Shown piece by piece: positions 1-10,772 of a DNA stretch of 64,000 bases. The position numbers were made by a program, and so were the translations under genes. Positions within the stretch are counted from its first letter, which is position 1; the number at the start of each line of letters is the position of its first letter. Below the pieces are notes generated by a model, which worked only from the letters and a program-made list of their open reading frames with translations, was not told where the DNA came from and made no database searches. Source of the stretch: Streptomyces sp. NBC_00557 (lineage in GTDB: Bacteria; Actinomycetota; Actinomycetes; Streptomycetales; Streptomycetaceae); assembly GCF_036345995.1 (NCBI RefSeq), contig NZ_CP107796.1, positions 8,370,001-8,434,000 of the forward strand, in the 5' to 3' direction.

Positions 1-1439
<1,439 letters not shown>

Positions 1440-1605
1440 GCGGCGAACATCGCGGGAGTGCGGTGCAGGTCGGTCAAAGCAGCTCAGGGAGCCGGAGGAC
1501 CGGGCGAACGGCCCTTCGAACAGGCCATTCGGCCCATGCCCGCATCCGGCTCGTCGGCGCAGCCTGGAGGTGTCGTAAGACAGCACCCGGCCCCTGGAGG
1601 ACGTC

Positions 1606-2307
1606 ATGAACGGCACTTCCCCCGTCGTGAACGACGTGATGACCCGCAGGGTCGTCGCCCTGCGGGCGGGGGCGGCGTTCAAGGACATCGTGCGGACCAT
1701 GCGGGAGTGGCACGTCAGCGCCCTTCCAGTCCTGGACGACGGCGGACGTGTCGTCGGCGTGGTCTCCGAGGCCGACCTGCTGCCCAAGGAAGCGTACAGC
1801 GAGGGCGGTCCGGGCCCATACGGACAGGAGCGGGGTCTCGCCGGCGTTCCCAAGGCGGATGCAGCCACCGCTGGAGACCTGATGACCACTCCCGTCATCA
1901 CGGTGGCGCCCGACACCACACTTGCCCGCGCTGCGCGCATCATGGCGCGCACCGGCGTCAAACGGCTGCCGGTCGTCGACCGCGCCGGGTTCCTGAAGGG
2001 CATTGTCAGCCGGTCCGACCTGCTCAAGATCTTCATGCGGGCCGACACGGACATCGCCGAGGACGTCCGGCGCGAGGTCGTCGCCCGCCTCTTCGGCGCA
2101 CACGCGGAACAGGTCCGGGTTCACGTCGACGACGGTGTGGTCACACTCACCGGCCGGATCCTCCGGACGGCCCTGATCCCGCTCGCCGTCCACCTCGCAC
2201 GGGCCGTGCCCGGTGTGGTGGACGTGCGCTGTGAGCTGCTCGGTCCGCCTTGCCGCCCAGACATCGGCACTTACCGTCCGGACGCGCAAAGGCCGGCCCC
2301 CGCCTGA
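1606..2307 (+). CDS. CBS domain pair with C-terminal BON domain
   Basis: This 233-residue cytosolic protein has two CBS motifs (VNDVMTRRVVAL near 10-70 and AGDLMTTPVITV near 90-145). A BON-like segment ends it (VRVHVDDGVVTLTGRI, near 165-215). CBS pairs bind adenine nucleotides and usually report energy status; BON domains bind membranes or ligands. The ATG at 1606 follows GGAGGACGTC, a good ribosome site. It resembles the protein encoded leftward at 3013-3666, so the locus holds two paralogues around one membrane-protein gene. The molecular role is unknown. Confidence 0.88.
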   Translation: MNGTSPVVNDVMTRRVVALRAGAAFKDIVRTMREWHVSALPVLDDGGRVVGVVSEADLLPKEAYSEGGPGPYGQERGLAGVPKADAATAGDLMTTPVITVAPDTTLARAARIMARTGVKRLPVVDRAGFLKGIVSRSDLLKIFMRADTDIAEDVRREVVARLFGAHAEQVRVHVDDGVVTLTGRILRTALIPLAVHLARAVPGVVDVRCELLGPPCRPDIGTYRPDAQRPAPA

Positions 2308-2354
2308 CGAAGAGGGTCCCGGACGACGGTTTCAGGCGACAGGCGGCGCGACCG

Positions 2355-2957
2355 ATGACGCGGACACCTCCCGCCAACGTGCCCCGCACATGGCTGTGGC
2401 GCTGGCGGCGCAACCCGGTCAGGCGGCACAGCGATGTCGTCGAGGCCTGGATCGTGTTGGTCAGCTGGGTGCTCGCCCTTCTTGGCGGACTCCTCGCGGG
2501 GGCGGTGTCGGCACAGGTGACTGACTCGGCGCTGGCCGCCCGGCGTGCTCAACTGCACGCGGTATCCGCCGTGCTCACCGACCGCGCTGCCCAGACACCG
2601 CCCGGCGGCGCGGGCGGCGACGCGGGCAGGGTGTGGGCCACCGTGCAGTGGACGAGCACGGACGGCTCGGTGCACACAGGCCTGGCGAAGATCTTCCCGG
2701 GTGCCCCTGCAGGAAGCAGGCTCACCGTGTGGGCCGACCGCACCGGCCGGATCGTCTCCGCGCCGGCCACCCGGACGGAGGCTACGGCACAGGCAGTCCT
2801 GACCGGTGCGCTTGTCGCTCCGCTGGCCGGGGCGACGGTCTGGGCAGGAGGCCGGCTGATGCGTGGTCGGCTTCTGCGGCGGCGCCTGGCCGAATGGGGC
2901 GAGGAATGGAGGCAGGTCGGTCCCGAGTGGCGCAACCTGAGCGGGGGCAAGGGCTGA
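2355..2957 (+). CDS. Rv1733c-like membrane protein
   Basis: About 200 residues. A basic N-terminus (RTWLWRWRRNPVRR) precedes a transmembrane helix (AWIVLVSWVLALLGGLLAG). A soluble extracytoplasmic part of about 110 residues follows, then a second helix (AVLTGALVAPLAGATVWAGG) and a basic tail. This layout is that of the mycobacterial dormancy antigen Rv1733c and its Streptomyces relatives, whose function is unknown. The start at 2355 is preferred because upstream codons overlap the CBS gene and the family begins just before the Arg/Trp-rich stretch. Confidence 0.8.
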   Translation: MTRTPPANVPRTWLWRWRRNPVRRHSDVVEAWIVLVSWVLALLGGLLAGAVSAQVTDSALAARRAQLHAVSAVLTDRAAQTPPGGAGGDAGRVWATVQWTSTDGSVHTGLAKIFPGAPAGSRLTVWADRTGRIVSAPATRTEATAQAVLTGALVAPLAGATVWAGGRLMRGRLLRRRLAEWGEEWRQVGPEWRNLSGGKG

Positions 2958-3012
2958 GCGCCTTCGCCGCATCCGCGCACAACGGCCGTCCCGGCTTCGT
3001 CTCAGCCGACGG

Positions 3013-3666
3013 TCATGCCGCGTCGGCAGCGGTGAGACGGCAGTCCACGCCCACGACACCCTCCACGCCCCGGACCAGACGCACAGCCAGCGGAATCCGA
3101 GCCGGGTCCGCGACACGTCCCGTGAGGGTCGCGACTCCGTCGGCGACCATGATGTGTACGGGCTCGACCGGGGCCGGGAAGAGGACGTCGACGATGTCAC
3201 GGCGGATCTCGTCGGCGAGATCGTTGTCCGGGCGAAGGAAGACCTTCAGCAGGTCGCCGCGGCTGACCACCCCTTCGAGGACGCCCTCGGAGCTCACCAC
3301 GGGCAGTCGTTTGACGTGCCGCAGAGCCATGATGCGGGCCGCCTCGGCGAGTGTCGCGTCCGCGCGGACGGTGACGGCCGGCGTGCTCATCAGCTCCTCG
3401 GCGCAGACCGCCCCGGCCTTGGCGAGGTCGGGCAGTCGGCGCAGCTGGGTGAACCTGTCCGGATCGCTGTCCCGGAACTCCTCCTTGGGCAGCAGATCGG
3501 CCTCGGAGACCACCCCGATCACCCGGCCGTCGCCCTCCAGCACCGGAAGGGCGCTGACCTGCCACTGTTCCATGCGCTCGACGATGTCCTTGAACAGCGC
3601 CTTGCGGCCCACCGCGACGGCGGCGCGTGTCATCACGTCGCCCACCCGGTGCGGGCTGCTGTCCAT
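3013..3666 (-). CDS. CBS domain pair with C-terminal BON domain (second copy)
   Basis: A CBS-CBS-BON protein similar to the one at 1606-2307. The first CBS starts at VGDVMTRAAVAVG, the second at AEELMSTPAVTV, and the BON part reads VHIMVADGVATLTGRV. The ATG at 3666 is chosen because GAGGAGGAGAGC lies just before it. The upstream in-frame ATG at 3687 would translate that ribosome site into a run of Glu. It runs toward the Rv1733c-like gene. Likely role: nucleotide-responsive sensor. Confidence 0.88.
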   Translation of the reverse strand: MDSSPHRVGDVMTRAAVAVGRKALFKDIVERMEQWQVSALPVLEGDGRVIGVVSEADLLPKEEFRDSDPDRFTQLRRLPDLAKAGAVCAEELMSTPAVTVRADATLAEAARIMALRHVKRLPVVSSEGVLEGVVSRGDLLKVFLRPDNDLADEIRRDIVDVLFPAPVEPVHIMVADGVATLTGRVADPARIPLAVRLVRGVEGVVGVDCRLTAADAA

Positions 3667-3709
3667 GCTCTCCTCCTCGAATTCCATGGCACGGCCGGTC
3701 GCCGGGCGG

Positions 3710-4168
3710 TCACGTCAGGCCTCCGCTGCCGTACGGGGCGTAGAGGTCGAGCAGCCGGACACGCGAGGCGTGCAGCCGCTGAGCGACCACGCGTCCCACC
3801 CACACCGCTACGGCCCGACCGAACTCGGCGTCGGCGGCGCACATCTTGCGCACCGCCTCGGCATCGAACTCCCAGGCCCGTACCGGGCTCATCGCCTCGG
3901 CCCCGAGGTGCCAGATGTGCGGCGGGAAGTGCCAGGACCAGCCCACCAGCTCGCCGTGTCCGAGCGTCTCGATGACGGCGGGGTGCCGTCCGGGGACGTG
4001 CAGGTCGAGGGCGACAGTGCCGGTGCGCACGATCCAGAAGCGGTCGGCCCGATGGCCTTCCTCGAACAGGCGGGCCCCGGCAGGGAAGGAGACCTCATGG
4101 GCGAGGCTCATCAGCCGTTCGCGGTGCACGGGCTCAAGAGCCGTGGTCATGGTGGTGGCGGAGGTCAT
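3710..4168 (-). CDS. cyclic nucleotide-binding-domain protein without DNA-binding domain
   Basis: About 152 residues forming a single Crp/Fnr-type sensory barrel (FPAGARLFEEGHRADRFWIV, then GTVALDL and LGHGELVGWSW). No helix-turn-helix follows, so it may act as a free-standing sensor rather than a transcription factor. The ATG at 4168 is preferred, with GGGAGC upstream; longer starts add low-complexity residues. It lies directly upstream of the leftward CBS-BON gene with a 43-bp gap and is probably co-transcribed with it. Confidence 0.78.
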   Translation of the reverse strand: MTSATTMTTALEPVHRERLMSLAHEVSFPAGARLFEEGHRADRFWIVRTGTVALDLHVPGRHPAVIETLGHGELVGWSWHFPPHIWHLGAEAMSPVRAWEFDAEAVRKMCAADAEFGRAVAVWVGRVVAQRLHASRVRLLDLYAPYGSGGLT

Positions 4169-4791
4169 CGCACCGGCTCCCTTCATAAGCTGCTGATCCC
4201 AGCGTGCGCTCGCTTGCGTACGCGCGCCACGGGCCGCCCGGACCTGGCTCGGGTCCTTTCGGCCCATGCCCTGGATCAGCTGCTCCCGCACGCTGGTCAT
4301 GGCGAGGCTGGACGGCAAGGGCCACCCGCTTCTCGCGTCCGGATCGCGCGGTGCACGGCTGCCGGCCGTTTCGCCGCCGGCAGCAGCGGAGCGATGGATT
4401 CTGACGGCCGTTGATCAGGGGCCCCGACATATTCACACCATCTGGCATCGGGCACACCTTGAAGACCGGCTCACAACGCTTCTGGAGTACCCGGTCCAAA
4501 TGAAGGGAGCATCCGCGTCTTTTGGTCACCTGGGCCCCACCCCGGTTTCTCGGCCTTCTAAGATGGCGTTGCGCGACTGTCCCGCCTTCCGACGATCGCA
4601 AACCGGCTGCTGCAGGCCTTCCTGATCGCCTGGCACGAGACCACCAGCGGCCCACTGTCTTTCGCCACGTACTCGCTGCTGCGCCATGAACTCTGGTCCT
4701 CTCCACCGCGCGACATGAGGCCGATCGGGTGACGATGGACATGTACTGACGTGACCACGCTGCTCCGAGAAGGAAGAAGGAGGCAGGTGCC
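4169..4791. other. intergenic stretch, no convincing gene
   Basis: About 620 bp between divergent genes. A stop-to-stop open stretch at 4562-4732 (+) reads like coding sequence (e.g. IANRLLQAFLIAWHETTSG) but has no usable start and no family I recognise; it may be a relic. Promoters for the leftward CNB gene and rightward HdeD gene must lie here, but I see no clear consensus. Confidence 0.5.
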
Positions 4792-5469
4792 ATGACATCT
4801 CCTTCCGAAACCCCCGGACCTCTTCCCCAACGCGGTTCCGAGCCGCAAGAGGGCCCCCTGACCGAAGGCATGGCTGCACTGGCGAACCTGGGCTGGCAGT
4901 TCCTGCTCACCATGGGCCTCGCCACCATCGCGCTGGGCGTCGTCGCACTGGTATGGCCCGGTGCGACGCTTCGCGTCGTCGGCGTGCTCTTCGGCGTCTA
5001 CCTGCTTGCCACCGGTGTCTTCCAACTCGCCGCGGCCTTCGGCACCCACGTCCCCCGGCATCTTCGCGTACTGCACTTCATCACCGGCGCGGCCTCCATC
5101 CTGCTGGGACTGATCTGCTTCAAGGGCACCCTCGAGTCGATCTTTCTGCTCGCTCTGTGGATCGGCTTCAGCTGGCTCATGCGGGGCACCCTGGAGACGG
5201 TTGCCGCGGCCTCCGACCAGACCATGCCGGGGCGCGGCTGGCACGTGGCCTTCGGCATCATCGGCACTATGGCCGGCATCGTGATGATCACCATGCCGTT
5301 CGCATCCATCGCGACGCTCACACTGGTGGTGGGCGTCATGGCCATGGTCCTGGGCCTGACCGAGGTGGTTCGCGCCGTCAGGACACGCGTCGAGATCGGC
5401 CATCTCGCTCCCGGCACGGCCGCCCAGCGGCGCCCTCTGTTCCACGCACGTGCGCACCCGCAGCACTGA
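4792..5469 (+). CDS. HdeD family (DUF308) membrane protein
   Basis: 225 residues. A short polar N-terminus is followed by about six hydrophobic helices, for example FLLTMGLATIALGVVALVWP, and GIIGTMAGIVMITMPF near the end. This is the repeated three-helix pattern of HdeD/DUF308 proteins, linked in E. coli to acid resistance; the function in actinobacteria is unproven. The ATG at 4792 follows AAGGAGGCAGGTGCC. It is monocistronic in the window. Confidence 0.85.
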   Translation: MTSPSETPGPLPQRGSEPQEGPLTEGMAALANLGWQFLLTMGLATIALGVVALVWPGATLRVVGVLFGVYLLATGVFQLAAAFGTHVPRHLRVLHFITGAASILLGLICFKGTLESIFLLALWIGFSWLMRGTLETVAAASDQTMPGRGWHVAFGIIGTMAGIVMITMPFASIATLTLVVGVMAMVLGLTEVVRAVRTRVEIGHLAPGTAAQRRPLFHARAHPQH

Positions 5470-5629
5470 TCGGCCGGTGGGGCGTTCTCGGGTATCGGCC
5501 CATCAGGGCCGTACTCACGTACCGCCCGAATCAGAGAAGTGGAGAAGTCGTCCACGATGTGACCACCACGGCGGCGGTATCGGAGCTGTGCGGATCAGGG
5601 ACCGAGCGCGCTGGTCCTCCGTGCTCCGG

Positions 5630-6026
5630 CTGCTGGCTCAAGGACCACTCAAAGAAGATCGACGTGGTCAGTGCCCCGGCGACGTAGACCAGAAGCATGG
5701 AGAAACGGCGCAGTCCCACCTGGAACTCGGTCTCCAGCTGGTGTCCGCTCAGGCCGGCGGCGATATTCCCGAACTCGGCCTCGGCGCCGGTGGCGACCAC
5801 GACACGAAAGCGCGATGATCACGGCGTCGCTGCGCTCCCCCATGAAGTACGGCACGAGCGCTGCGGCCAGCAGCAGGCCCGGAAGCGGGGACCGCAGCTG
5901 ATGCCACAGCACCAGCCACGCCCGGGCTCGGTGGGAGCGGACGGCGTTCGGGTCCCAGCTCTTCAGCCGTCGTGCTGCCTCCTCCGACGACAGGCCGTCT
6001 TCCGGCACCTGCAGATCACGGAGCAC
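5630..6026 (-). pseudogene. remnant of a Mg-type P-type ATPase
   Basis: Two pieces of one protein lie in different frames. From a GTG at 6026 the N-terminal cation-ATPase region reads GLSSEEAARRLKSWDPNAV and ends near VPYFMGERSDAVIIAL at about 5830. A second frame (about 5800-5633) reads VATGAEAEFGNIAAGLSGHQ and VYVAGALTTSIFF, the actuator/transmembrane part of MgtA-like pumps. Residues normally between these are missing, as are the phosphorylation and ATP-binding domains. This is a deleted, frameshifted relic. Confidence 0.8.
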
Positions 6027-6317
6027 CTGCGCGGTCGGCAGGGCGGCCGCCGAGACGGCACGCCCCCCCGGCCGTCGGCCTCGCCCCGACAGCGGTCACC
6101 ATCAGCGCCCACCGTCCGGGCGTGTGCCCTTCCGCACAGGGAAACGCACATAGCTGGATGAACGTCCGGCAGTGCTGAACCGACGGGAGGACGGGCGCGG
6201 GCACGGATCATCTGGCAGCAGCCTCACGATCCCACCCTCCACCCTTCGCCGGCACACCCTCATGGGCCTTCTGGCCCTGTCTCCGGGACCTGCTGGCCAC
6301 CGTGCGGCGTGTTCCGG

Positions 6318-7307
6318 TCAGTCGGTGTGGCGATGAGACCGCCCGACGAGTGAGGCACCCCGCTGGACGACGGCCCATCCCGGCGGTCGCCATCCGGTGG
6401 GCGCGACGCCCGGCCGATGGCGGGGGACCCATACCCGCAGCGTCCGGGGACTGATCCGGCACCGCACGGGAGTCCGCAGGGTGATGGATTCGCCGTCCAG
6501 CCCGACGGGGACGACCGGGGCGTCGGCGTGGATGACGACGTCGTCGGGTGTCGCCATCCGGGTCAGTCCGTGCGTCTGCCCGCTTCGCAGCCTGGCGGCC
6601 GTTTCGGCGGGCGTCTCCGCCCTGGCGGCCAGTACTCCCAGGAGCCCGGAGTCGAGCTGCGCACGCCTGTCGAGCCCGGCCGGGTCGTCGATCTGGTAGG
6701 GGTTGTTGCTCACCAGCACGGCATCCGGCCGTTCCACAGTGAGCAGCCCTGCGCGTACCACCAGCTCCGGACCCTGATGGCGGGCCAGGAATTCCGGGAG
6801 GATCCGTACCATTGTGCCGATCTTGTCCTCCCGGTAGGCCGGGTCCTGCACCAGGGCGGCGTACGCTCCGAACGACACGTTGTTGACGAATGCCCGCTCG
6901 CCTGCGTACCCCAGATCCACGCGCAGCTCGACGCCGTCAGTCAGGGCCTCCAGCGCGGCCGAAGGGTCGTCACGGTCCAGGCCGAGATCCATCGCGAAGT
7001 GATTGCGGGTACCCGCCGGAACGACCAAGAAAGGCAGGTCCCTCTCAGCGGCCACTTCGGCGACAAGTGCCTGGGTGCCGTCTCCGCCGGCCACTCCCAG
7101 CAGATCCGCACCGTCATCCACCGCGCGTCGGGCGACGGCCGCCACGTCCTGCGGCAGGGAATCATCGATCAGAAAAACCTGAGCCCCGAACGCCCGGGCC
7201 CGTTCCGCGACCCGGAATCGGCCCGCTTTCCCTCCGCCCGAACGCGGATTCACGATCAGGTAGGGCCGCTGCGCGCCGGTCGCAGGTGGCGACGCGTTCT
7301 CGGTCAC
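6318..7307 (-). CDS. diacylglycerol/sphingosine kinase-family lipid kinase
   Basis: About 329 residues. The catalytic domain shows YLIVNPRSGGGKAG near the N-terminus and the diagnostic GVAGGDGTQ loop, then VPAGTRNHFAMDLGLD. The second domain (VPVGLDGE, then ITLRTPVRCRI) is typical of DagK/YegS proteins, which phosphorylate lipid alcohols at the membrane. The GTG at 7307 overlaps the stop of the small membrane gene upstream (GTGA), indicating translational coupling. The substrate is unknown. Confidence 0.88.
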   Translation of the reverse strand: MTENASPPATGAQRPYLIVNPRSGGGKAGRFRVAERARAFGAQVFLIDDSLPQDVAAVARRAVDDGADLLGVAGGDGTQALVAEVAAERDLPFLVVPAGTRNHFAMDLGLDRDDPSAALEALTDGVELRVDLGYAGERAFVNNVSFGAYAALVQDPAYREDKIGTMVRILPEFLARHQGPELVVRAGLLTVERPDAVLVSNNPYQIDDPAGLDRRAQLDSGLLGVLAARAETPAETAARLRSGQTHGLTRMATPDDVVIHADAPVVPVGLDGESITLRTPVRCRISPRTLRVWVPRHRPGVAPTGWRPPGWAVVQRGASLVGRSHRHTD

Positions 7308-7450
7308 GGCACATGCCCGGAAGCCGCATACGTCAACCCGGCGCACATCACTGGCGACAGCAGGACTGCCACGATCACGCCCTCAGCCGGCAGGGCCGTC
7401 CCCCACCGGGCCGACGCTCCGGCGATCACACCTGCGGCCACCACAACCAT
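7304..7450 (-). CDS. 48-residue membrane protein coupled to the lipid kinase
   Basis: A two-helix hydrophobic peptide (MVVVAAGVIAGASARWG, then VIVAVLLSPVMCAGLTYAA). The ATG at 7450 has a strong ribosome site (GAAGGAGTGTC). Its stop overlaps the GTG start of the lipid kinase by four bases, so the two are probably made together. It may anchor or assist the kinase; that role is inferred only from position. Confidence 0.65.
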   Translation of the reverse strand: MVVVAAGVIAGASARWGTALPAEGVIVAVLLSPVMCAGLTYAASGHVP

Positions 7451-7712
7451 GACACTCCTTCGACAGGTGTGGCCTACGGCACCAGCTTGCCGCTCAGCCT
7501 GAGCACCCGCACCTGGGGTCGTATGTGGTCGACAGGCCATCGCCTTGAGGTTCATCAGGCCCTGGCACTCAGGCGGCACTGACTCCCAGGGGGTGTCCGG
7601 TTGGTTGCATTGGTGCACAACCCTGTCATGTGGCCGTCGGCCGATATCCGGGTGCGCTGGGAGGAGTGCCTTCGGTGCCCGGCGCAGCGACGTCATAAGG
7701 CTCAAATGACGC

Positions 7713-7893
7713 TTACGCCTGTGGCTTGGGGCCCTGGGTGACCTCGTACTCGACCCGTTCGCCCTCCTCCAGGCTGCTGTAGCCGGTTGCCAGAATCTCG
7801 GAGTAGTGGACGAAGAGATCAGGTCCGCTGTCCTGCTCGATGAAGCCCGAAACCCTTCTCGGCGTTGAACCACTTGACGGTGCCCTGTGCCAC
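7713..7893 (-). pseudogene. cold-shock protein gene with a +1 frameshift
   Basis: The GTG at 7893 has AGGAG upstream and starts AQGTVKWFNAEKGFG, the RNP1-containing start of CspA-type proteins. One extra G near 7846-7848 shifts the frame. The rest, FIEQDSGPDLFVHYSEILAT through EYEVTQGPKPQA, continues in the next frame to a TAA at 7713-7715. Apart from that base the gene looks normal (about 60 residues). It is either a recent pseudogene or a sequencing error. Confidence 0.82.
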
Positions 7894-9100
7894 GCCTTGC
7901 TCCTGCTGTGTCATACCGTGTCGGCGGCGCCATTGTCGTCTCACGCCTTTGTCAGGCGAGCGGCCGACGCGCCTGCTCTTCAGGACGGTTGCTCGGGGTC
8001 GTTCGTGAGCACGACGGACCGGATGACAGAGAACGGCAGGACTCCCGGCCAGCCCAGCAGCCGCACTCCAGCGGCCCCAGAGCCTGCCCGAACGTGCACT
8101 CCGGGGACCGCCGTCTCACACCAATTCTGACTGTCGTACGTCACGGCTCATCATCGTTGTGGCCAGGGAAGGGGGCTGCAGTGACACTCCGTGCTTCGCC
8201 CGGAGGAGTGGGCCCCGGGCGTCGTGGCCGAGGGCGGACGGGGCTGAGAAGCGCGTGTGCGCCGACGGCCGCCGACTATGGCGGTGTCGTGGGGGAGCGT
8301 GTGCTGAGGTCTCCGCCCGTACCGCCACCGGAGACGTTCGTTGTTCCTGGTGAGACGATGCGCCCGACTGAGCCGTGGCGGCGCCCAGGCACTGAGCGCC
8401 GACGGCGATGCCGTCGTCGCGGGACTCGACCAGGTCGTCGGAGTAGAGGACGAACACACTTCCTTCCACCGCGACGCGTCGGGTGGCATGGGGGAGGTGG
8501 TGGGCAGGACGTCGCAGACGTCGCAGGAGCGGGGGGACGAACTTCCGGTACGTACCGGGCACGCGGCGCGGGTAGGTCGCGAGAGGGTCGCCGAGCGGCG
8601 CTACCGCGTCGCGGCTCGACTCGCTGGGGTTCGCCGCGGCCCCGGTCCTGTTCTCCCGGAGTCCCGGGAGAGCGGTGGCACCGGGTCGGAGTTCCGCCGC
8701 AGAAGGGGTGCCTGTCGCGGTCCTCGCAGGACGGTTCGACGCTGGTGACAGGGCTCCTTGGAGCCGCGACGAGCAGGCGGTGGGAACGATGGAGCTGTCG
8801 CTGGTACGCGTTGCAGAAAAGCCCTGGGGTGATCTGCAGGCCGGGCACTGCCGGGACTCAGCGACATATTTGCGGCCTGCCTGACCACCGCACTCGGGGA
8901 GCATTCGACGCAAACACCGGTGTGGCCATCACATGGCGGCCAGAGGTCCGGGTCAGAGAGGATAGCCCGTCAGACCGAAACCAGAGGTTCCCTGCAGTCC
9001 GCGATCGTCCGTTTGCCGACAGCCGTATACGGGGCCCTGAGCAGGCACGGGCTCCGGGGGACGACGGCCATCCAGACGGCACCGACTCCCGGCGGGTCTC
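7894..9100. other. degenerate non-coding stretch
   Basis: About 1.2 kb between the cold-shock relic and the GAF phosphatase. Long open frames here are GC-rich shadows rich in Arg, Pro and Ser. Apart from the SpoIIE-like scrap at 8374-8496 I see no gene, RNA or clear regulatory element. Confidence 0.5.
8374..8496 (-). pseudogene. relic of a SpoIIE/PP2C phosphatase C-terminus
   Basis: A short leftward stretch reads EGSVFVLYSDDLVESRDDGI. This matches the conserved end of SpoIIE-type phosphatases (consensus like GxxLxLYTDGLVExRD). The usual TDGL is changed to SDDL, and no catalytic domain can be joined upstream in frame. The surrounding sequence has no sustained coding pattern. Confidence 0.6.
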
Positions 9101-9140
9101 GAGGCCGGTGGGACAGAACAGAGGCCAGTGGGACAGAACA
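9101..9140. repeat. 20-bp tandem duplication
   Basis: Positions 9101-9120 and 9121-9140 are the same 20 bases with one G/A difference at the seventh position. The duplication ends exactly where the first possible GTG start (9141) of the GAF phosphatase begins. Confidence 0.9.
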
Positions 9141-9161
9141 GTGGACGGACAGACGCCGGTG

Positions 9162-10040
9162 ATGCCACCTAAACAAAACCAGCCAGAACCGTCGGCGCAG
9201 CGTCTGCGTCTGGGCGTGGAGCTCGAGCTGATCGCCGACCAGCTCAGGACCCTGGCCCGCGCACAGGACCGGTTGCACGAGCTGTATGAAGCGGTCCTCG
9301 GCCGAGATGTGGATTTGGCCGTGGTGCTGCAGTTGATCGTGGACACTGCGATGGAGCTGGTCAATGCCCGCTACGGCGCGCTCGGCGTGCTCGATGAGAA
9401 CGGTGAATGTCTCGACCGGTTCATCCCCGTGGGCCTGACGGAACAGGAGCGGGCCGACCTGGCGGGGGTCGAGTTCCCGCACGGTCGCGGCCTGTTGGGC
9501 CGCTTGATCACCCACCCGGAACCGCTGCGGGTCACCGACATCTCCGCCCATCCCGCCTCGGCAGGCTTCCCGCCCGGCCACCCGCCGATGCGCACGCTGC
9601 TCGGTGCCGCGATCAGCACCCGCGGCAAGGTCTACGGGGATCTCTACGTAGCCGATCGCCGCGACGGACGGCCGTTCGACGCCCACGACGAAGCGCTCAT
9701 CATCGCACTCGCCGGCGCCGCCAGTCTGGCCATCGACGACACCCGCCTCTATGAACAGATCCGCCTTGATGCCGAACAATTCCAACAACTTCTTCTGCCG
9801 TGCTTGCCCGACCTGTGGCCGTTCGCCGCCGCCGCTGCCTACCGCCCCGCCACCACACCCGGCCACCTCGGCGGAGACTGGTACGACGCGCTCCTCGTCC
9901 CTGACCGGGCCTGCGCAGCTGTCATTGGTGACGTAGTCGGCCATGACCTTCATGCCGCTGCCGCCATGGCCCAGATCCGCAACATGCTGCGCGCGCTGCT
10001 CTACGACCAGCGCACTTCTCCCAGCGTCGTACGGCATTGA
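9162..10040 (+). pseudogene. GAF-SpoIIE phosphatase, truncated
   Basis: An N-terminal helix (LIADQLRTLARAQDRLHELY) leads into a GAF domain (HPASAGFPPGHPPMRTLLGA). The SpoIIE phosphatase domain follows (GGDWYDALLVPDRACAAVIG, then GDVVGHDLHAAAAMAQIRN). The frame stops at SPSVVRH, about 60-70 residues into a domain that normally has about 190, so the second metal-binding half is missing. Such proteins dephosphorylate anti-anti-sigma factors. The start is uncertain (GTG 9141 or ATG 9162; no good ribosome site). It is probably inactive. Confidence 0.78.
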
Positions 10041-10181
10041 CCTCTACCTCCGGATTCAAAACTACCGTTACTGAGATTCCGGAGTGATGTCGCGCGAATG
10101 CATGGGATCTGACCAGCTGTTTTTCTAACCGTTCGGCGATATAACGCAAAGATCGTCAGTAACTCCGCTCTGAGCGTCACG

Positions 10182-10772
10182 TTAGCTTTCCATCATGCGT
10201 TCGGGTGACGCACCATCGTGGACGGATGCGCGGGCGAAGGCTGCCATGTCCGGCAAAGCTGGCTGGTAGCCGTGTGAGGTGTCCACGATCAGGGTGGGGA
10301 CGTCCAAGGAGATCGGGACGAAGGAGTCGAGAGAGTGTCCTCCGGCAGCGATGGAGTCGAGCAGGTCTTGGTCGCCGTGGGCGGCCCGGTGGGCGTCTTC
10401 CTTGGCGCGCTGGATAATGCGGTCGTGAGCAATGTCGGCGTCGGTGGTGCAGCGGATGACGCGGAGATGTGCGAGGCCGGTGAGCGGCTCGAGGTTCGGC
10501 CGCCACAGCCGGTCCTGGAAAGCCGCTTCAGCGACCACCGTGACACCGGCCTTCAGGAGCACCTTCAGTACTCCGAAGAAGGCGTCCAGGGTCGGATAGT
10601 TGAGGGGATCGTCGCCGCCGCTCTGGTAGCCAGGATGGGACATGACCATGCCCTGTTTGATCTCGTCGCGGATGATCGCGGGGCATCCGAGGACACGGGC
10701 GAGCTCGTGGGCGAGCGTGGTCTTCCCTGTGCCGGGGCCGCCGCTCACGACGACCAGGGTCGGTGTGCTCAT
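10182..10772 (-). CDS. P-loop AAA/zeta-type kinase of unknown substrate
   Basis: 196 residues. A Walker A motif lies at the N-terminus (VVVSGGPGTGKTTLAHELAR), followed by IIRDEIKQGM and a Walker B-like VTVVAEAAFQ. The size and pattern fit small-molecule or nucleotide kinases of the AAA_33 group. The ATG at 10772 is the natural start. No antitoxin-like partner is adjacent. Downstream of its stop is about 140 bp of non-coding sequence, then the truncated phosphatase. Confidence 0.75.
   Translation of the reverse strand: MSTPTLVVVSGGPGTGKTTLAHELARVLGCPAIIRDEIKQGMVMSHPGYQSGGDDPLNYPTLDAFFGVLKVLLKAGVTVVAEAAFQDRLWRPNLEPLTGLAHLRVIRCTTDADIAHDRIIQRAKEDAHRAAHGDQDLLDSIAAGGHSLDSFVPISLDVPTLIVDTSHGYQPALPDMAAFARASVHDGASPERMMES

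Noticed and set aside
4562..4732. Open stretch reading IANRLLQAFLIAWHETTSG
   Set aside because: No start codon or ribosome site and no recognised family; kept only as a note in the intergenic entry.
7887..9161. Long rightward open frame upstream of the GAF phosphatase
   Set aside because: It is an Arg/Pro/Gly-rich GC shadow with no family resemblance; true homology begins only near 9162.
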